Positions 23,551 to 34,534 of a DNA stretch of 64,000 nt are shown piece after piece. This DNA is from Paramecium octaurelia (lineage: Eukaryota > Ciliophora > Oligohymenophorea > Peniculida > Parameciidae), in NCBI GenBank assembly GCA_905182995.1, contig CAJJDP010000098.1, forward strand, positions 311,069-375,068. Direction: 5' to 3'. The position numbers were made by a program, and so were the translations under genes. Under the pieces are notes generated by a model that was given only the letters and a program-made list of their open reading frames with translations, had not been told where the DNA came from and made no database searches. Positions within the stretch are counted from its first letter, which is position 1; every line of letters begins with the position of its first letter.

Positions 23551-24786
23551 TCAAATTAAATCATTAATCAATATTAATATATGAAGTTATATGAGTCTTC
23601 CAACTTCTTCATTCGCTATTTTTTAAATAAATTAACGTTGCAAACTAAGTTCACGTTCTAACAAATTCTCCTAACTTATTTCTAAATGATAATGTGGGGA
23701 ATTATAAAAATATTACATCAATTTCAGATTTAGAATTCTCTCTAATACACCATCATATAATTCTTGTTTTTCTTCTTATGAAAATTCAAATTTATAATAT
23801 TCCAACATTTTTTTTAAAGCCTTATCAACAGCTTATTAAATATCCTTTTGTAAGTGATTCTTTTGTATAATTTAATTTTCTTCTTAAATTTATTTTACAA
23901 TCTTAAAATACTCATTATTCTTATCTACTTTATTGAATTTGCATTTAGGATTATCAAGAGGAGCTGCCATGTTTTATATCTAAGTCAAAATTATAAATTC
24001 CAAGGTAAATGAAGTCTCTTGTTTTAAAGCGTAAATATAATCCTTCAACTATTACTAAATTTGGTCTATATGTTATTTTCTTACGAGATCAACTTTTGAA
24101 TTCTCTAATTAAATGTCCCATGAAATAGTTTATTATTCTTTTTAAAATTCAAAATCAGCTTGAATATAATTTATTACTGATTAAGTATTTTTAATATCAT
24201 GTTTATCACAAGCTTAGATAATTGGATCATAAATCTGTTGTTTAATCTCATTTTATTTGGAATCATTAAAGAATATATTATTTTTCTTGAAATTGTTCAA
24301 AATGACTTTTATAATTTTTTAGATTTAATAATCTGCTGATATGATGTTTGATCCTTTTTCATAGAATTAACATTGATATCCTGTAAATGCAATTTTATAA
24401 TCAATTGTAGTATAAACAATGCTTAAAGGTGGAGATTAATTTTCAAATACCAACCATATTCTATTTGTATCTAAGTATGAATGCTCAATATGATTAATTT
24501 AAAATAACATGACTTTCTTTAATAATTTTTGGAATAAGTCTAAGAGTTATCCTAAATGAAATCTAAGAAAGTTTTAAGTCTAATAATGTATTATGATAGA
24601 GATTACAATCATATATATGAGATCACTTAATCTAACACATTTCGATCGATCAATCTAATATTCGATTATCTATTCATCTTCATCAATATCCATTATTCCA
24701 ATCCCATCAACCTTTATAATCTCTTACAATTCTTTTAGATTCTCATAACTATAATATTAATAACTCTGATATTGCATTCCAATCAT
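23551..24786 (-). CDS. unrecognised protein family, copy C (402 aa)
   Basis: Third family member on the same strand as A and B but much more diverged. Its intron (27 nt, 24580-24606) is at the same position but is a multiple of three without TGA, so both spliced and unspliced frames are open; splicing gives the best match to A and B. Conserved anchors: YSYENLKELQE, RFHLGQLLDLFQ, DTNRIWLVF and FTGYQCQFYE. The rest is helical, rich in Gln, Lys and Ile. The start is taken at ATG 24784-24786 (MIGMQYQ); a second ATG nine bases downstream is possible. The first 250 bp are duplicated in inverted form as fragment D. Confidence 0.75.
24509..24757 (-). repeat. inverted repeat arm shared by copy C and fragment D
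   Basis: This 249-bp arm and 22026-22274 are about 98% identical reverse complements separated by about 2.2 kb. A read-through transcript spanning both could fold into a long hairpin. Confidence 0.85.
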
Positions 24787-24890
24787 ATCCTTTTTTTATA
24801 ATTTCTATTAATTTTTTCAATATATATAATTTGAATTTATAAAGAAAAAGAATGTAAATTATGTATGTGCTTAATGATGTAAATAATTAA

Positions 24891-27137
24891 TCATTGTACT
24901 AGCATTAAGATAGCCAAGATCACAAATGACCAGATGTATCCATTGTTGCTTTCGCATTCTGCTTATCCGATAGTTCCGCAATCTGGTTTATTGTATGCTT
25001 TGGCTTCTTCAGCGGTTGGGCATGAAGAGTTGGCATCCTTCTTAATGCATTCTAGAGTAGTTGAACCAACAGCTTTAGCAGAGGAGACTTCAGTTCCATC
25101 GGTGGTTGTAGTATCTTATAAAAATCTGAATCTACGAGCAGCAGTTGGATCTTCAAGCTTACCATTGACTGAGAATTCAACATTATTGGCAAGAATGTCA
25201 ACATTTAATGTATAAATGGTTTATCCAGCTTGTTTATCTTGAGAAGCAGGTTTCAATTTCTTGTTGACTCCATCACCAGTGATAGTAACATCAGCATCTC
25301 CGACTTTCCACTTTTCAAATCCAGTTTATTTGACTCTTTGGACAACATAGAAGTTTTATCCTGCATAGACTTATGGTTAATCAACGAGAGTTTAACAGGT
25401 TTAGTCACTGCAAAATCCTACTTCAGTCTCAGCTCTTGAAACACAATTATCTTCAGTAGCACAAGCAGGAGTATCATCTTAAGCATCAGATGTGGCTTAA
25501 GCTGTTAAAACATTACCATCTAAGTCGACTGCTACAAAGAATGTAAAGAAGAATTGAGCTAATTTCTTTTCTTAGATTGTTAGTTTAACTGAATAGTAAC
25601 CAGTATAAACTATCTTATCTGTTTATTCATCTTTGAATAATTTGCTATCAAGATCTGCATTCAAGATTGTGAATTCCCAAATTCTCAATTATTTATCATC
25701 ATCATAACTGCTTGTAACAGTTGAATCATCTAATGTTTCACTTAAGAAACTTGGTCTATATCTGTAAATTGCTCTTTCAACGCAAGCATTTGCATTTCCA
25801 TCTGATTTAACAAGTGCCTTGTCTTTGTTATCAGGGAATGCTAATTATACAACAACATCTTTATTGTCATTGAAGTCAGCTTTTCCATCAACTTTAATTG
25901 GAAGCTTCTTCTTTCCTCCTTGCTCTTTGCTTTGAACTTTGTCCAAATTTTCACATGTTTAGGCAACACATCTATCTTTGAACACAATTTCATTATCAGC
26001 ACAAGTGACTTCGACTTCAACACATTATTCTTGTTGCTCTGAGTCTTAATTCCATTATCCTTTTGATTAAGGAGGTCCTTAAGGTCCTTATCCTTGTCCT
26101 TATCCTTGTCCTTATCCTTATCCTTATCCTTATCCTTATCCTTATCCTTATCCCTGTCCTTATCCTTAACCTTAACCTTAACCTTGTCCTTATCCTTAAC
26201 CTTGTCCTTATCCTTAACCTTGTCCTTAACCTTGTCCTTAACCTTGTCCTTAACCTTGTCCTTAACCTTGTCCTTAACCTTGGCCTTAACCTTATCCTTG
26301 ACCCATTTATCCTTATCCTTGACCCATTTATCCTTATCCTTATCCAGTTTATCCTTATCCTTGACCCATTTATCCTTATCCAGATTATCCTTATTAACCG
26401 CCTTATTATCCACCTGGTTATTGAGCTCCACCTTGTTATTGTGTTCCACTTGGTTGTTATGGTTGGGTTCCACCTTGCTATTAGGTACCACTTGGTTGGG
26501 TTCCACCTTGTTATTAGGTACCACTTGGTTGGGTTCCAGATGGTTGTTAAGTACCACTTGGTTGGGTTCCAGATGGTTATTAAGTACCACTTGGTGGTTG
26601 TTATTAGGTTGTTCCTGATGGTGGAAGTTGATTTCCAGGGAGGGTTTATGAGCTTGGTTATTACTGTCCTGATTATTAACCCTATTATTATCCTTATTAT
26701 TGTCCTTATCGTTATCCTTATTGTGATTGTGTTGGTTAGCATTTCTTGGCTTTTCCTCCAGTTTGTGGGCCACCTTATTATCCACCTTATTATCCACCTT
26801 ATTATCCACCTTATTATCCACCTTATTATCCACCTTGTTAACCGCCTTGTTAACCGCCTTGTTAGCCGCCTTGTTGGCCACCTTATTGACCACCTTGTTA
26901 CATACCGCCTTGTTGTTAGCCACCTAAAAATGATAAGATATAATTAGATACCGGGTGTATTTTATTATCCTTATTGGCCAGTAGGGGTACCTTATGTGGG
27001 ATTAGAGCTTCCAGAGCCGCCTAAAATAATATTAGTTTAAGGGTCTTACTTTGGCCACCTGTTGGAGCACCTTAAGTAAGTTGTGTGAACACTGAAGAGA
27101 CAATGCAAAGGAGTAGTAAAATTTTGATGATTTTCAT
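24891..27137 (-). CDS. secreted Gly/Gln-repeat protein with cysteine-containing C-terminal domain (729 aa)
   Basis: Three exons; introns of 29 nt (27021-27049) and 28 nt (26924-26951) give 729 aa. Residues 1-19 are a signal peptide (MKIIKILLLLCIVSSVFTQ). Residues about 53-345 are low-complexity: first GGQQ units, then Pro/Ser/Gly/Thr-Gln repeats (PSGTQQP, GGTQPSGTQQ), then long runs of Gly-Gln and GQGQMG. A non-repetitive domain of about 370 residues follows, beginning CVEVEVTCADNEIV with many cysteines and acidic Asp/Asn loops. The C-terminus is a hydrophobic helix (YIWSFVILAILMLVQ), so the product may be membrane- or GPI-anchored. Gln is encoded largely by TAA in the repeats. Inference: cell-surface, extruded or adhesive protein; no trichocyst matrix motif recognised. 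Confidence 0.82.
26050..26923 (-). repeat. coding minisatellite (Gly/Gln repeats)
   Basis: Tandem 6- and 12-bp units on the coding strand: GGATAA, GGTTAA CAAGGT and GGTGGATAATAA, plus a longer unit of about 39 bp encoding PSGTQQ/GGTQ. All unit lengths are multiples of three, so expansions keep the frame. Because TGA is nearly absent in every frame, both strands look open here, which creates several false overlapping frames. Confidence 0.9.
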
Positions 27138-27337
27138 TTCAAGTAAATTAATTATGTTTTTTTCATTCTTAATTAACGGGGTTATGAACCCCTGACGGTA
27201 TATTATTGAGTTTAATTATTGAAATAAGAGTTTATTTATGTAATGCGAAGATACAATTCCAGAATTTTTTAATCTAAAGTTAATTAAGGCTCCAAGATCC
27301 TTTGTTATTGTGTTTGGGGCTCTAAGCTTAAATAAAG

Positions 27338-27856
27338 TCAAAGTTTGTTCATAAAAGAAAATTTAAGCAATGGGTCTAAAAATTTCAATTTCTCCAATCT
27401 CACCAAATGGACTGTTCTAATAATGGAATTCTGCAGTTATAGGATCTGCTGAGCCTCTTGCCATTGGATTGAATAGGATAAAGTGAAAGGACAACTTTCT
27501 TTTAAGATCAGGTTGATGCCCGATGTAATTGATGTTATAAAATTATACTAATAAATATTGTAGAATAGATGGTTACATGCAAATGTAGAAATTCGTAATT
27601 CAGTAAAACATTTACCAACATTCAGAATGTAGCTCTCTTTAAAATTGATGGACTTTAAGAAAAAAATGGAAAAACTTGTTGTGAATATTTCCAGGATTTC
27701 TTAAAACAAACTTAGATATAATTTCATCCTTATCACTTTCTGCTATGGAGTGCAAGTTTTTAGGATCTAGGGTTTTGGAGCTTTCATCTGAAAAGTTAAT
27801 AAGAAATCTTGGATTGTATTTTTTTTTGGTATTGGAAAAAAACACTGGTTAGACAT
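27338..27856 (-). CDS. uncertain reading frame(s), gene structure unresolved
   Basis: An ATG at 27854-27856 (MSNQCFFPIPKK) opens a frame to TGA 27338-27340. Protein-like stretches occur in other frames of the same strand: FSDESSKTLDPKNLHS and FVLRNPGNIHNKFF near 27650-27800, and GHQPDLKRKL then PFGEIGEIEIFRP near 27380-27500, the latter reminiscent of LamG/concanavalin-like domains. A 29-nt intron near 27550 can join two of them. The last frame has no stop and stays open, in phase, into the start of the Gly/Gln-repeat gene. I could not settle one model; something is encoded here, but exact exons are unknown. Confidence 0.35.
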
Positions 27857-27882
27857 ATATGATGATGAATAAATAGAGGATA

Positions 27883-29028
27883 TCAAAAGTGCTGTTATTG
27901 TTGTGTAAATGATTGTTAGACTGATTGATTATTGGACTAGACAAAGCGAGACTGGTAAAATTACGATCTATATGGTCTATCGCCTTCGTAATATTTCAAG
28001 CGTTCATCCTGGATCTCTATTCTTTATTGCATCAGTTTTAATTTTTCTTGTTGCTCTCTGAGTTATTTTTGGAGCTCCTATTTTTCAATTATGGTTGACA
28101 TGAAGTCTGACTGGGTTTTTTGGATGATGGCATTCAGTTGGAGCATTTGCTAATTTTGAATGTTGTTTTCCTTCTCCTCAGGCACATAAACAAAGGATTC
28201 ATCCTGTCCAGACTTCTTTGGAGCCAATTTCCTTTCATTCTTTAGGTGTTGACGGTATAATCGCCTTATCATGTCGGAATAAAAGACTTCTTAGCTCTCA
28301 TCTCTGGCCATTTCTTGAGGCAAGAGTTGACTCAATCTTTGTTGAATAATGATACTGGAACTGCCATTACCAAAGGTTCTAAATCAAAATTTGAACATAC
28401 TATTATAAATCCAATTTAACAGCTCTTCGTAATTCCTGAATAATCTTCATTGGTACCATACATTCTGGCAAATGACGTTTAATTAATAGCTTGTTGAAGT
28501 ACAGGATCTTATTGAATCTTACTCCCAAAATGCATAACTTTTCTAGTGTTATTCTATAGCAGGACACCTTAAGACAGTCTGGATCCATGGGAAACCATTT
28601 GGCCCAAACCCATATGCATTCCAAAACCAAATGCAACAATGTATTTCCGAGTTTTGCTGTGTAGGGATCAGGCTCTTTACTAAAGTAGAATTGGCCTCTA
28701 TCATGGGCTTCGCTTTTATATTCAAACATGGCCATTGACTCAAAGTACGGCAAGACTTCCAATTAGAATTGACTGATGAAATCATCATTGAATGTCTCCA
28801 TGCAGTCTTTGCTAAACTAAGGGGGATATGGTTATGATTTTGTACTCTGACAGCTTGGAGCATCATGATTGGATCGGTTTTGGGATCTTTGAGAATGGTG
28901 ATGAGAAGTGTGATGATATTCTTTAGCACTTGGGTGTCTCCCTACAGGAGTTAATGTCTGATTTCTTGGGTCTTGCCATAATTTTCAAAAGTTTGGAGAC
29001 TTTTCTTTAATACATAATACTCAGTCAT
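27883..29028 (-). CDS. VHS/ENTH-like helical protein with coiled-coil tail (364 aa)
   Basis: Three exons with introns of 29 nt (28817-28845) and 22 nt (28379-28400). The first 200 residues are a helical repeat with the feel of a VHS/ENTH domain: short Leu-rich helices ending in RFSKDCMETFNDDF, LGNTLLHLVLECIWVWAKWFP and ITLEKLCILGVRFNKI. Residues 230-300 are polar, and about 300-345 are a Gln/Glu/Lys coiled coil (EKQELQKQLREQQEKLK). The tail is Tyr/Gln-rich with RFVQSNNQ. Known for VHS/ENTH proteins: endosomal and clathrin sorting. The assignment is by pattern and could be another alpha-solenoid. Confidence 0.6.
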
Positions 29029-29281
29029 TTTTATAATTAAATGTAATAAAGGATTAGAAATAAGTTTTCCATTTTGAAAACTCTCAAAATTCTTTGGAAC
29101 AATGTATATGATAAATTGTTTGTGTGTGTTTATGTGAGTGGTGGTGGTATACTACAATTTAGAGATGACATTTAACTATGCAGTTTAATTTATTTGAGGG
29201 ATATGGGTAAAAGGATATTTTAGGAATTATCGTTGAATTAGAAATAGATTAAATAAATATAAAGGAAATAATAATTAAATC

Positions 29282-30721
29282 ATGAATAACGAGCTTCTGC
29301 AATTTTAGTTGATCTTATTATTTTCTTCTGTGATCACTTTATTTTACTTATATGACCGAGAATTGAATAAACAGAAGATTTCACTTTTGTTTTCTATTTG
29401 CAACATAAGCATATTTTTGATTGAAATAAGAATGATAGGAAATTTGCGATGTAAATATTTTCAACAAACAATATTAGATTTAACAATAGCAGCTGCACTC
29501 TTTTTGGTATTTAGATATTATAGCAAATAACCAACCAAAGCCTACATCCCATAGATAAACATTTTGAATACCCAAGTTTAAGAATGCACGGGCAAAATAG
29601 ATCAAGAAATGGAACAATAACCTCAATATTTACCAGCCATTCCATCAATTCATGAGAGCAACTCCAGCATGACACCCAAATAGATTCGGCTTTCCAATGA
29701 CAACATTAATGGACCCCAAAATACGACAGAAAGGGGACAGCAACACATTAAGTAGGATTCTGGTATGAGTTTCTTGGGAGACAACAAAAGATCGTAATAT
29801 TCTAAAAATTACAGCAATGGTGGAATACCCTAACGACAGCAGAGCAGCTCTCCGAATTAATGTAAGAATGATGTCTTGATTATAATAGCCAATTTTAACG
29901 TTATAAAGTTTCAAGATGATTGTGGAGAGATCAAATTTGGCATTCTCAAAACTTTGAAATCAGTAAATTACGATTAACTTGGTAAGGAGATGGAGGGCAT
30001 CTACCAAAACGACAAAACATTCACCAAGTTAATAAATAATATTGAGAAGAAAGGTGGACCTCGAATGCAGATTCTCTACGAGAGTCAATAACAAACACAT
30101 CAAGTTTTTGATGATAATTTACGAGGAGGCATTCAACTAGATTACACTAATAACGATTCAATTAAAATTGATGAACCAAAAAAAGTGACATGGAAGAAGA
30201 TCTGGCGAACATTGTTTTTTCAAATTGTTCTAATTTGTAATTTGTACATAAGCCAACCATGGCAATCAGTCTAAGTCATCCTATTTGCATTTATTTGTTT
30301 AAGATAAATATTTGTATTGTCAAAGTTAAAAATAAAAGAATTAGAATTAACACTAGAATTCAGATAGATTTTAATATGGAATTCCCTTGTGTTTTTACCT
30401 TTAATTTCTTTATTTATTTTAAACCTTATCGTCTAAAGAATCGCTTTGATAGTAACTACAATTGCTCAATTGATCTCAGCCATGATCACCCTTAAATATT
30501 ATCAAGCATGTTATGAGTAACTCATTTCTATATACATCTTAGGCACATTCATTTAGTCTCTTTTTATATACTTTTGTTGGCCACTCTACTTTGTTTTATT
30601 TGAAGCATTATCTATATAATAATTCTTATAGTTTTATCAAAATTTAATAATTTTACTCTCTTTCTCTTCCTAGTCATAGAACTATCTATAAAATCTCAAA
30701 GGTCTTTAGGTTAGAGACTGA
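29282..30721 (+). CDS. multi-pass membrane protein, 479 aa
   Basis: One uninterrupted frame from ATG to TGA. The N-terminal 90 residues hold two or three hydrophobic helices (LILLFSSVITLFYLY, ISLLFSICNISIFLI). The central part, about 95-300, is hydrophilic and Gln/Asn/Ser-rich, likely cytosolic. The C-terminal 180 residues contain at least five more helices (FFQIVLICNLYISQP, FLPLISLFILNLIV, FIQSLFIYFCWPLYFVLF). No transporter or receptor signature is visible. It is divergent from the VHS-like gene across about 250 bp. Confidence 0.72.
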
Positions 30722-31073
30722 AAACACATTAGGGCAAAAGGTCAAACAATATTTAATGTTTTGGTTATTCATAGCTATTGAGTGAAATAAAAACCAATCA
30801 AATTAAAAGGAATGACGTTATATAAAAATAAGTATACATTTCAAATTTAATTTAGAGAAAAGAAGAACCACAGGAATTGTAATTTGATGATAAAATTATA
30901 AGTTATTAGCTATTAAAAATAGTCATGCGTGATTTTAAATAGAGAAAGGTAAATGGAAGAGCTATTATTTCAAATCACAACATTCATTATTACGAAGAGT
31001 GAATCTTCTGATGAAGCTATTTCTGATTATAAATGTGTTAAGATACTTATATTTATAATTATTATTTATCAAA
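30722..31073. other. intergenic, about 350 bp
   Basis: AT-rich region upstream of a protein kinase gene. No coding-like frame or RNA signature seen. Confidence 0.5.
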
Positions 31074-32217
31074 ATGGAGACCCAATTGATCGATAAATTA
31101 ATATAGTTGAATATTGACAATCCCTTATTCCCTTATAAAGAATACCATGGATAGTAGGCATTAATTTTCGGTTGTAGTTATAAGAAGAAAAATAATTTCA
31201 TTTTAAAAGTATAAATCCCTTAGATTAGGTTATCGGATATGAAAATGAATAAACTATTTAGAAGGAACTTGATATTTATTATCGTTTGAAGCAGGAGTTT
31301 AAGGACAATGAGAATTTAGTAGATATTATAGAAATACATCAATTTAAAGACTTGAAGAAAGTCTGCATACTTATGAATGAATGTAATACCAATTTGAAGT
31401 TTTATAAAAACTAATTAACTGATCTGAAATCTAGACTGATTTTCTTCATGTAATTTCTGCAAGGTTACAAATCATTATACAATCACTAAGTTATTCATAG
31501 AGATATCAAGCCAGAAAATATTCTAATATGTTTTAAGGATAATAAGCCCATATATTAGCTTACCGACTTTGGCGTTTCAAAGCTATGTGAGGAATCAATC
31601 AACATTTAAAGCTAAATTGGGACTCAACAATACGCAGCTCCTGAATTGAGTAAAATCTAAAGTCCAGGCTTATTAAAGTTTGATTATGAGAAAGGCTCAA
31701 AAATCGATGTCTATTCAGTATTTGATAACCAATATAATAGATTGGATTAGTGTTGTACGAATTGTAATTTGGAAAATTGCCTTTTGAAAAACCTAAAGCT
31801 TAGAATCTATTCTTTGATACGACATTGAAAACCAGACTAAAGAGTTAAGTAGATATAAAGTATGATGAAGGATGGTTTGTTGACTTAATTATGCAAATGA
31901 TTCAAACCAATCCTGACGAAAGAGTTGGATTCAAAAAATTGTATGAATGTTACGACAAAAAACTTGATAAATTTATTTTAAACCTTAAGAAATTAACTGA
32001 GGATAACATGATATAGTTCTTGTAAAGCTCATAATTTAATATTATCAACTAAAAGCAACGGGAGAATCAACGCAGAAACAATAGCAGATCTCCAATAAGA
32101 TTTTTTAATAATAACTAAAATGGATAATAAAATTAGTATCATTTGAATTAGCCATAATTTTTCAATCAGGGTATCCGATAACAATAGTGCCAGACAGATA
32201 GGGCTTACAAAAGGTGA
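31074..32217 (+). CDS. Ser/Thr protein kinase, 366 aa
   Basis: Three exons; introns of only 20 nt (31209-31228) and 23 nt (31718-31740) restore one frame. Motifs: candidate ATP lysine in NFILKV (K45), catalytic loop VIHRDIKPENIL (HRD at 135-137), magnesium loop LTDFGVSK (DFG 158-160), GTQQYAAPEL (APE), KIDVYSIG and NPDERVG. The N-lobe glycine loop is poor: only GCSYKK stands where GXGXXG is expected, so nucleotide binding may be unusual, though the catalytic residues are intact. The C-terminal 70 residues are Gln/Asn/Arg-rich and probably disordered. The family within the kinome cannot be told. Confidence 0.88.
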
Positions 32218-32489
32218 TACCAATACTAACATATCATCTTATAATAATAATTATTATAAATATTCAACCGATGATTCCCAATTTGTGTTTTGAAATGAAT
32301 CTATTACTATTTTATCCTTCCAACTAATAAATATTCTGGTCCTACCCCCATGAAAATTAAAGAACAAGGAAGTCATTAAACATATCAGACCTTCATTAGC
32401 AAGAAGATCCTTCCCTTATAAAAGAGAAACACAGAAGTAAACCCAAAAATTAATAATAAAAAAGTGTTTATTTTTATTTATATATTGAA

Positions 32490-33371
32490 ATGAGAAATAG
32501 ATCTCCAAAGCTAAAGGAAAAAGCACTTTATTACTCAAGAGATAATGAACCTATTCCTAAAGCCTTTGTCAAGTTGATTGAAAGACAGAAGGAAAAACAA
32601 GATTAAAAGTGGAATCGTTATCAGGATGCTAAATTCTCTACTCCTTAAAATCTATACTCCAGTCCAACCAAGAGACCGATCTTTACTTCCCCCAATAACT
32701 TCACTGTTCCTAAACGACTCTTCTTTCCAACTACTCCCTCACATATTTAGAATCTAACTCCCAACAAAATAGAATTCCAAAATTTCGAGGATTCTCATTA
32801 ATCAGCTAAATTGAGTAATAAAAATGAGATTAAGTCACCAGATTAATCCTAAAACCCGCTTTAAAATGTCAATCAGGAAAATGTTGAAATCTAAATAGCA
32901 TAAATTAATAACTAAGATGACCAAGCAGATTTCCAGGAAATCAAACAATAAGAAGATGCAAATCCAGAGGAAGTGCAGGCATCACTAAACAATTCTAATT
33001 AAATCATTATCCAAGAATAACAGTAATAAATTATGGAAGAACAAAAATTGTAAGAGCCACTTAATTAAATTACTATCGTTAACGAAGAAATCAATAAGCA
33101 TTCGTAAAGCATCCAGACTAAAATTGCTGAGGTTTAATGTTTGAAGAATGTCCATACGCAATAGTTCATTAAATTGCTCTATTAAATCCATGAAATACTC
33201 GGTCAGATAGGAGAATTAAAAGACAAATAAAAAATCACTTTAAAAGCTAAAATTTTATAAGACCTTATTGCATTCTTTGCTACAGTTCTCCCTGAATTAG
33301 AATGCAAAATAATTTAAGAACTGGTCCAGACATCCATATCATTAGCAAATAAAAAATTACTAGCACTTTGA
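32490..33371 (+). CDS. Gln-rich hypothetical protein, 293 aa
   Basis: An intronless frame of 294 codons with many TAA/TAG Gln codons and no TGA. The N-terminal part is basic with Ser/Thr-Pro sites (LYSSPTKRPIFTSPNNF, PTTPSHIQNLTP) that could be kinase targets. Residues 110-200 are acidic and Gln/Asn-rich. The last 90 residues are helical (QFIKLLYQIHEILGQIGELK). No domain recognised; it begins 272 bp after the kinase on the same strand. Confidence 0.65.
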
Positions 33372-33891
33372 AAATTTATATAGATTTTATGTTGTTAAAC
33401 TTTGAATATCTTATTTTAGTTAAAGATAATATTTCAATTAAAATTAAAATATGTATTCAGTATAATTTTAATACTTGAACAATAATATTATAATTAAATC
33501 AGCATGAAGTTGAGAATTTTGATAAATACAAATAAATATTAATTATTCATAAATATGAACTCAAATTTGAACTACAGAATTGAGAAATATCAATTACTTT
33601 AATAAAATTATTGAAATATTCTTTATACGTAGTTCCAATTCAAATAAATTTTATTTTCTATTATTTTGGCAATTATCTTGATCTGAAAGTATTAGCAAAC
33701 ATAAAATTATAAACCATTAATGAACAATTATGGTAAATTCTATTTTGCATATCTTAATTTTAGCTTAGCTGCCAAAAGTTGAGCGAAATGAATGATAATC
33801 TACTACATATGCATTATAGTTATTCTTCGATATTAATAGTAAGCGGTTTGAGAGGAAAATAATTATAATTTATTATTTTATATTTAATTTT
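33372..33891. other. intergenic, about 520 bp
   Basis: Very AT-rich sequence between two plus-strand genes. Nothing recognised. Confidence 0.5.
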
Positions 33892-34296
33892 ATGTCTGGT
33901 AAGGAAGACGAATATGAAAAGTTGCTCTCTGAGTAAAATCTAAAGGATAGATTAGAGGCTCCTCAAACAGAGACAGCAAGATAAAGGAAATGGCGAATAG
34001 TAAAAAGAAAGTTTGCTGAAGTTTAAGTGTATGCAAAATAAGGTTTCATAATGGGATCACTGGTTGGAGGTGGATTCGGATTAGTAACTGGATTGTGGGC
34101 AGCAGTTCAATATAAAAAATTATCTATGATTCCTATATCAGTAATAGTGAGTGGAGGTAGTTTTGGCTTCATCATGGCTTGTGGAAGTATGATTCGAAGT
34201 GACGATCTCATTGCAGGTGAATATCAACAGCATTTCAACTTTAATAATTAGCAAGTTCCAATATCATAGTTCTGGCTGAATAGGAAATATGAATGA
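33892..34296 (+). CDS. ROMO1/Mgr2-like mitochondrial inner-membrane protein (134 aa)
   Basis: Intronless. Residues 45-105 hold two hydrophobic glycine-rich helices: KQGFIMGSLVGGGFGLVTGL and SVIVSGGSFGFIMACGSMIR. Glycine spacing, the G-F-x-M-G entry and the second segment SGGSFGFIMACG match the ROMO1 (animals)/Mgr2 (yeast) family. Known role: small subunit of the TIM23 presequence translocase that gates lateral release of proteins; ROMO1 is also linked to reactive oxygen. This copy has a longer charged N-terminal extension (about 45 residues) and a 30-residue C-terminal tail absent from the roughly 79-aa human protein. Confidence 0.8.
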
Positions 34297-34534
34297 ATTA
34301 TGATAAATTGTAAATCAATTTCATCATTTGAAGACTTTAATTTATTATTAATTATGATTACTATTTTCTAATTCATAGTGGATAAAATATGACACTTATT
34401 CACCTAGTTCCCTTATATTTGGATGAACCAATGGCTGTTAAAAATGAAGTGTAATTATGTGAGGAAGGATAGGAATGTTCAATCTTTATATATAATTTTT
34501 TATTTTTTAAATACGAATCTATAAATTAATTAAG

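Noticed and set aside
26160-26290. CCTTAA/CCTTGT tandem units resembling telomeric repeats.
   Set aside because: Paramecium telomeres are C4A2/C3A3 repeats; these units are part of a coding minisatellite inside an exon.
26017-26947. Several long overlapping frames on both strands in the repeat region, including Leu/Ser- and Ile/Arg-rich ones.
   Set aside because: They are by-products of a repeat without TGA. Only the minus-strand Gly/Gln frame has a signal peptide, flanking exons and a continuing C-terminal domain.
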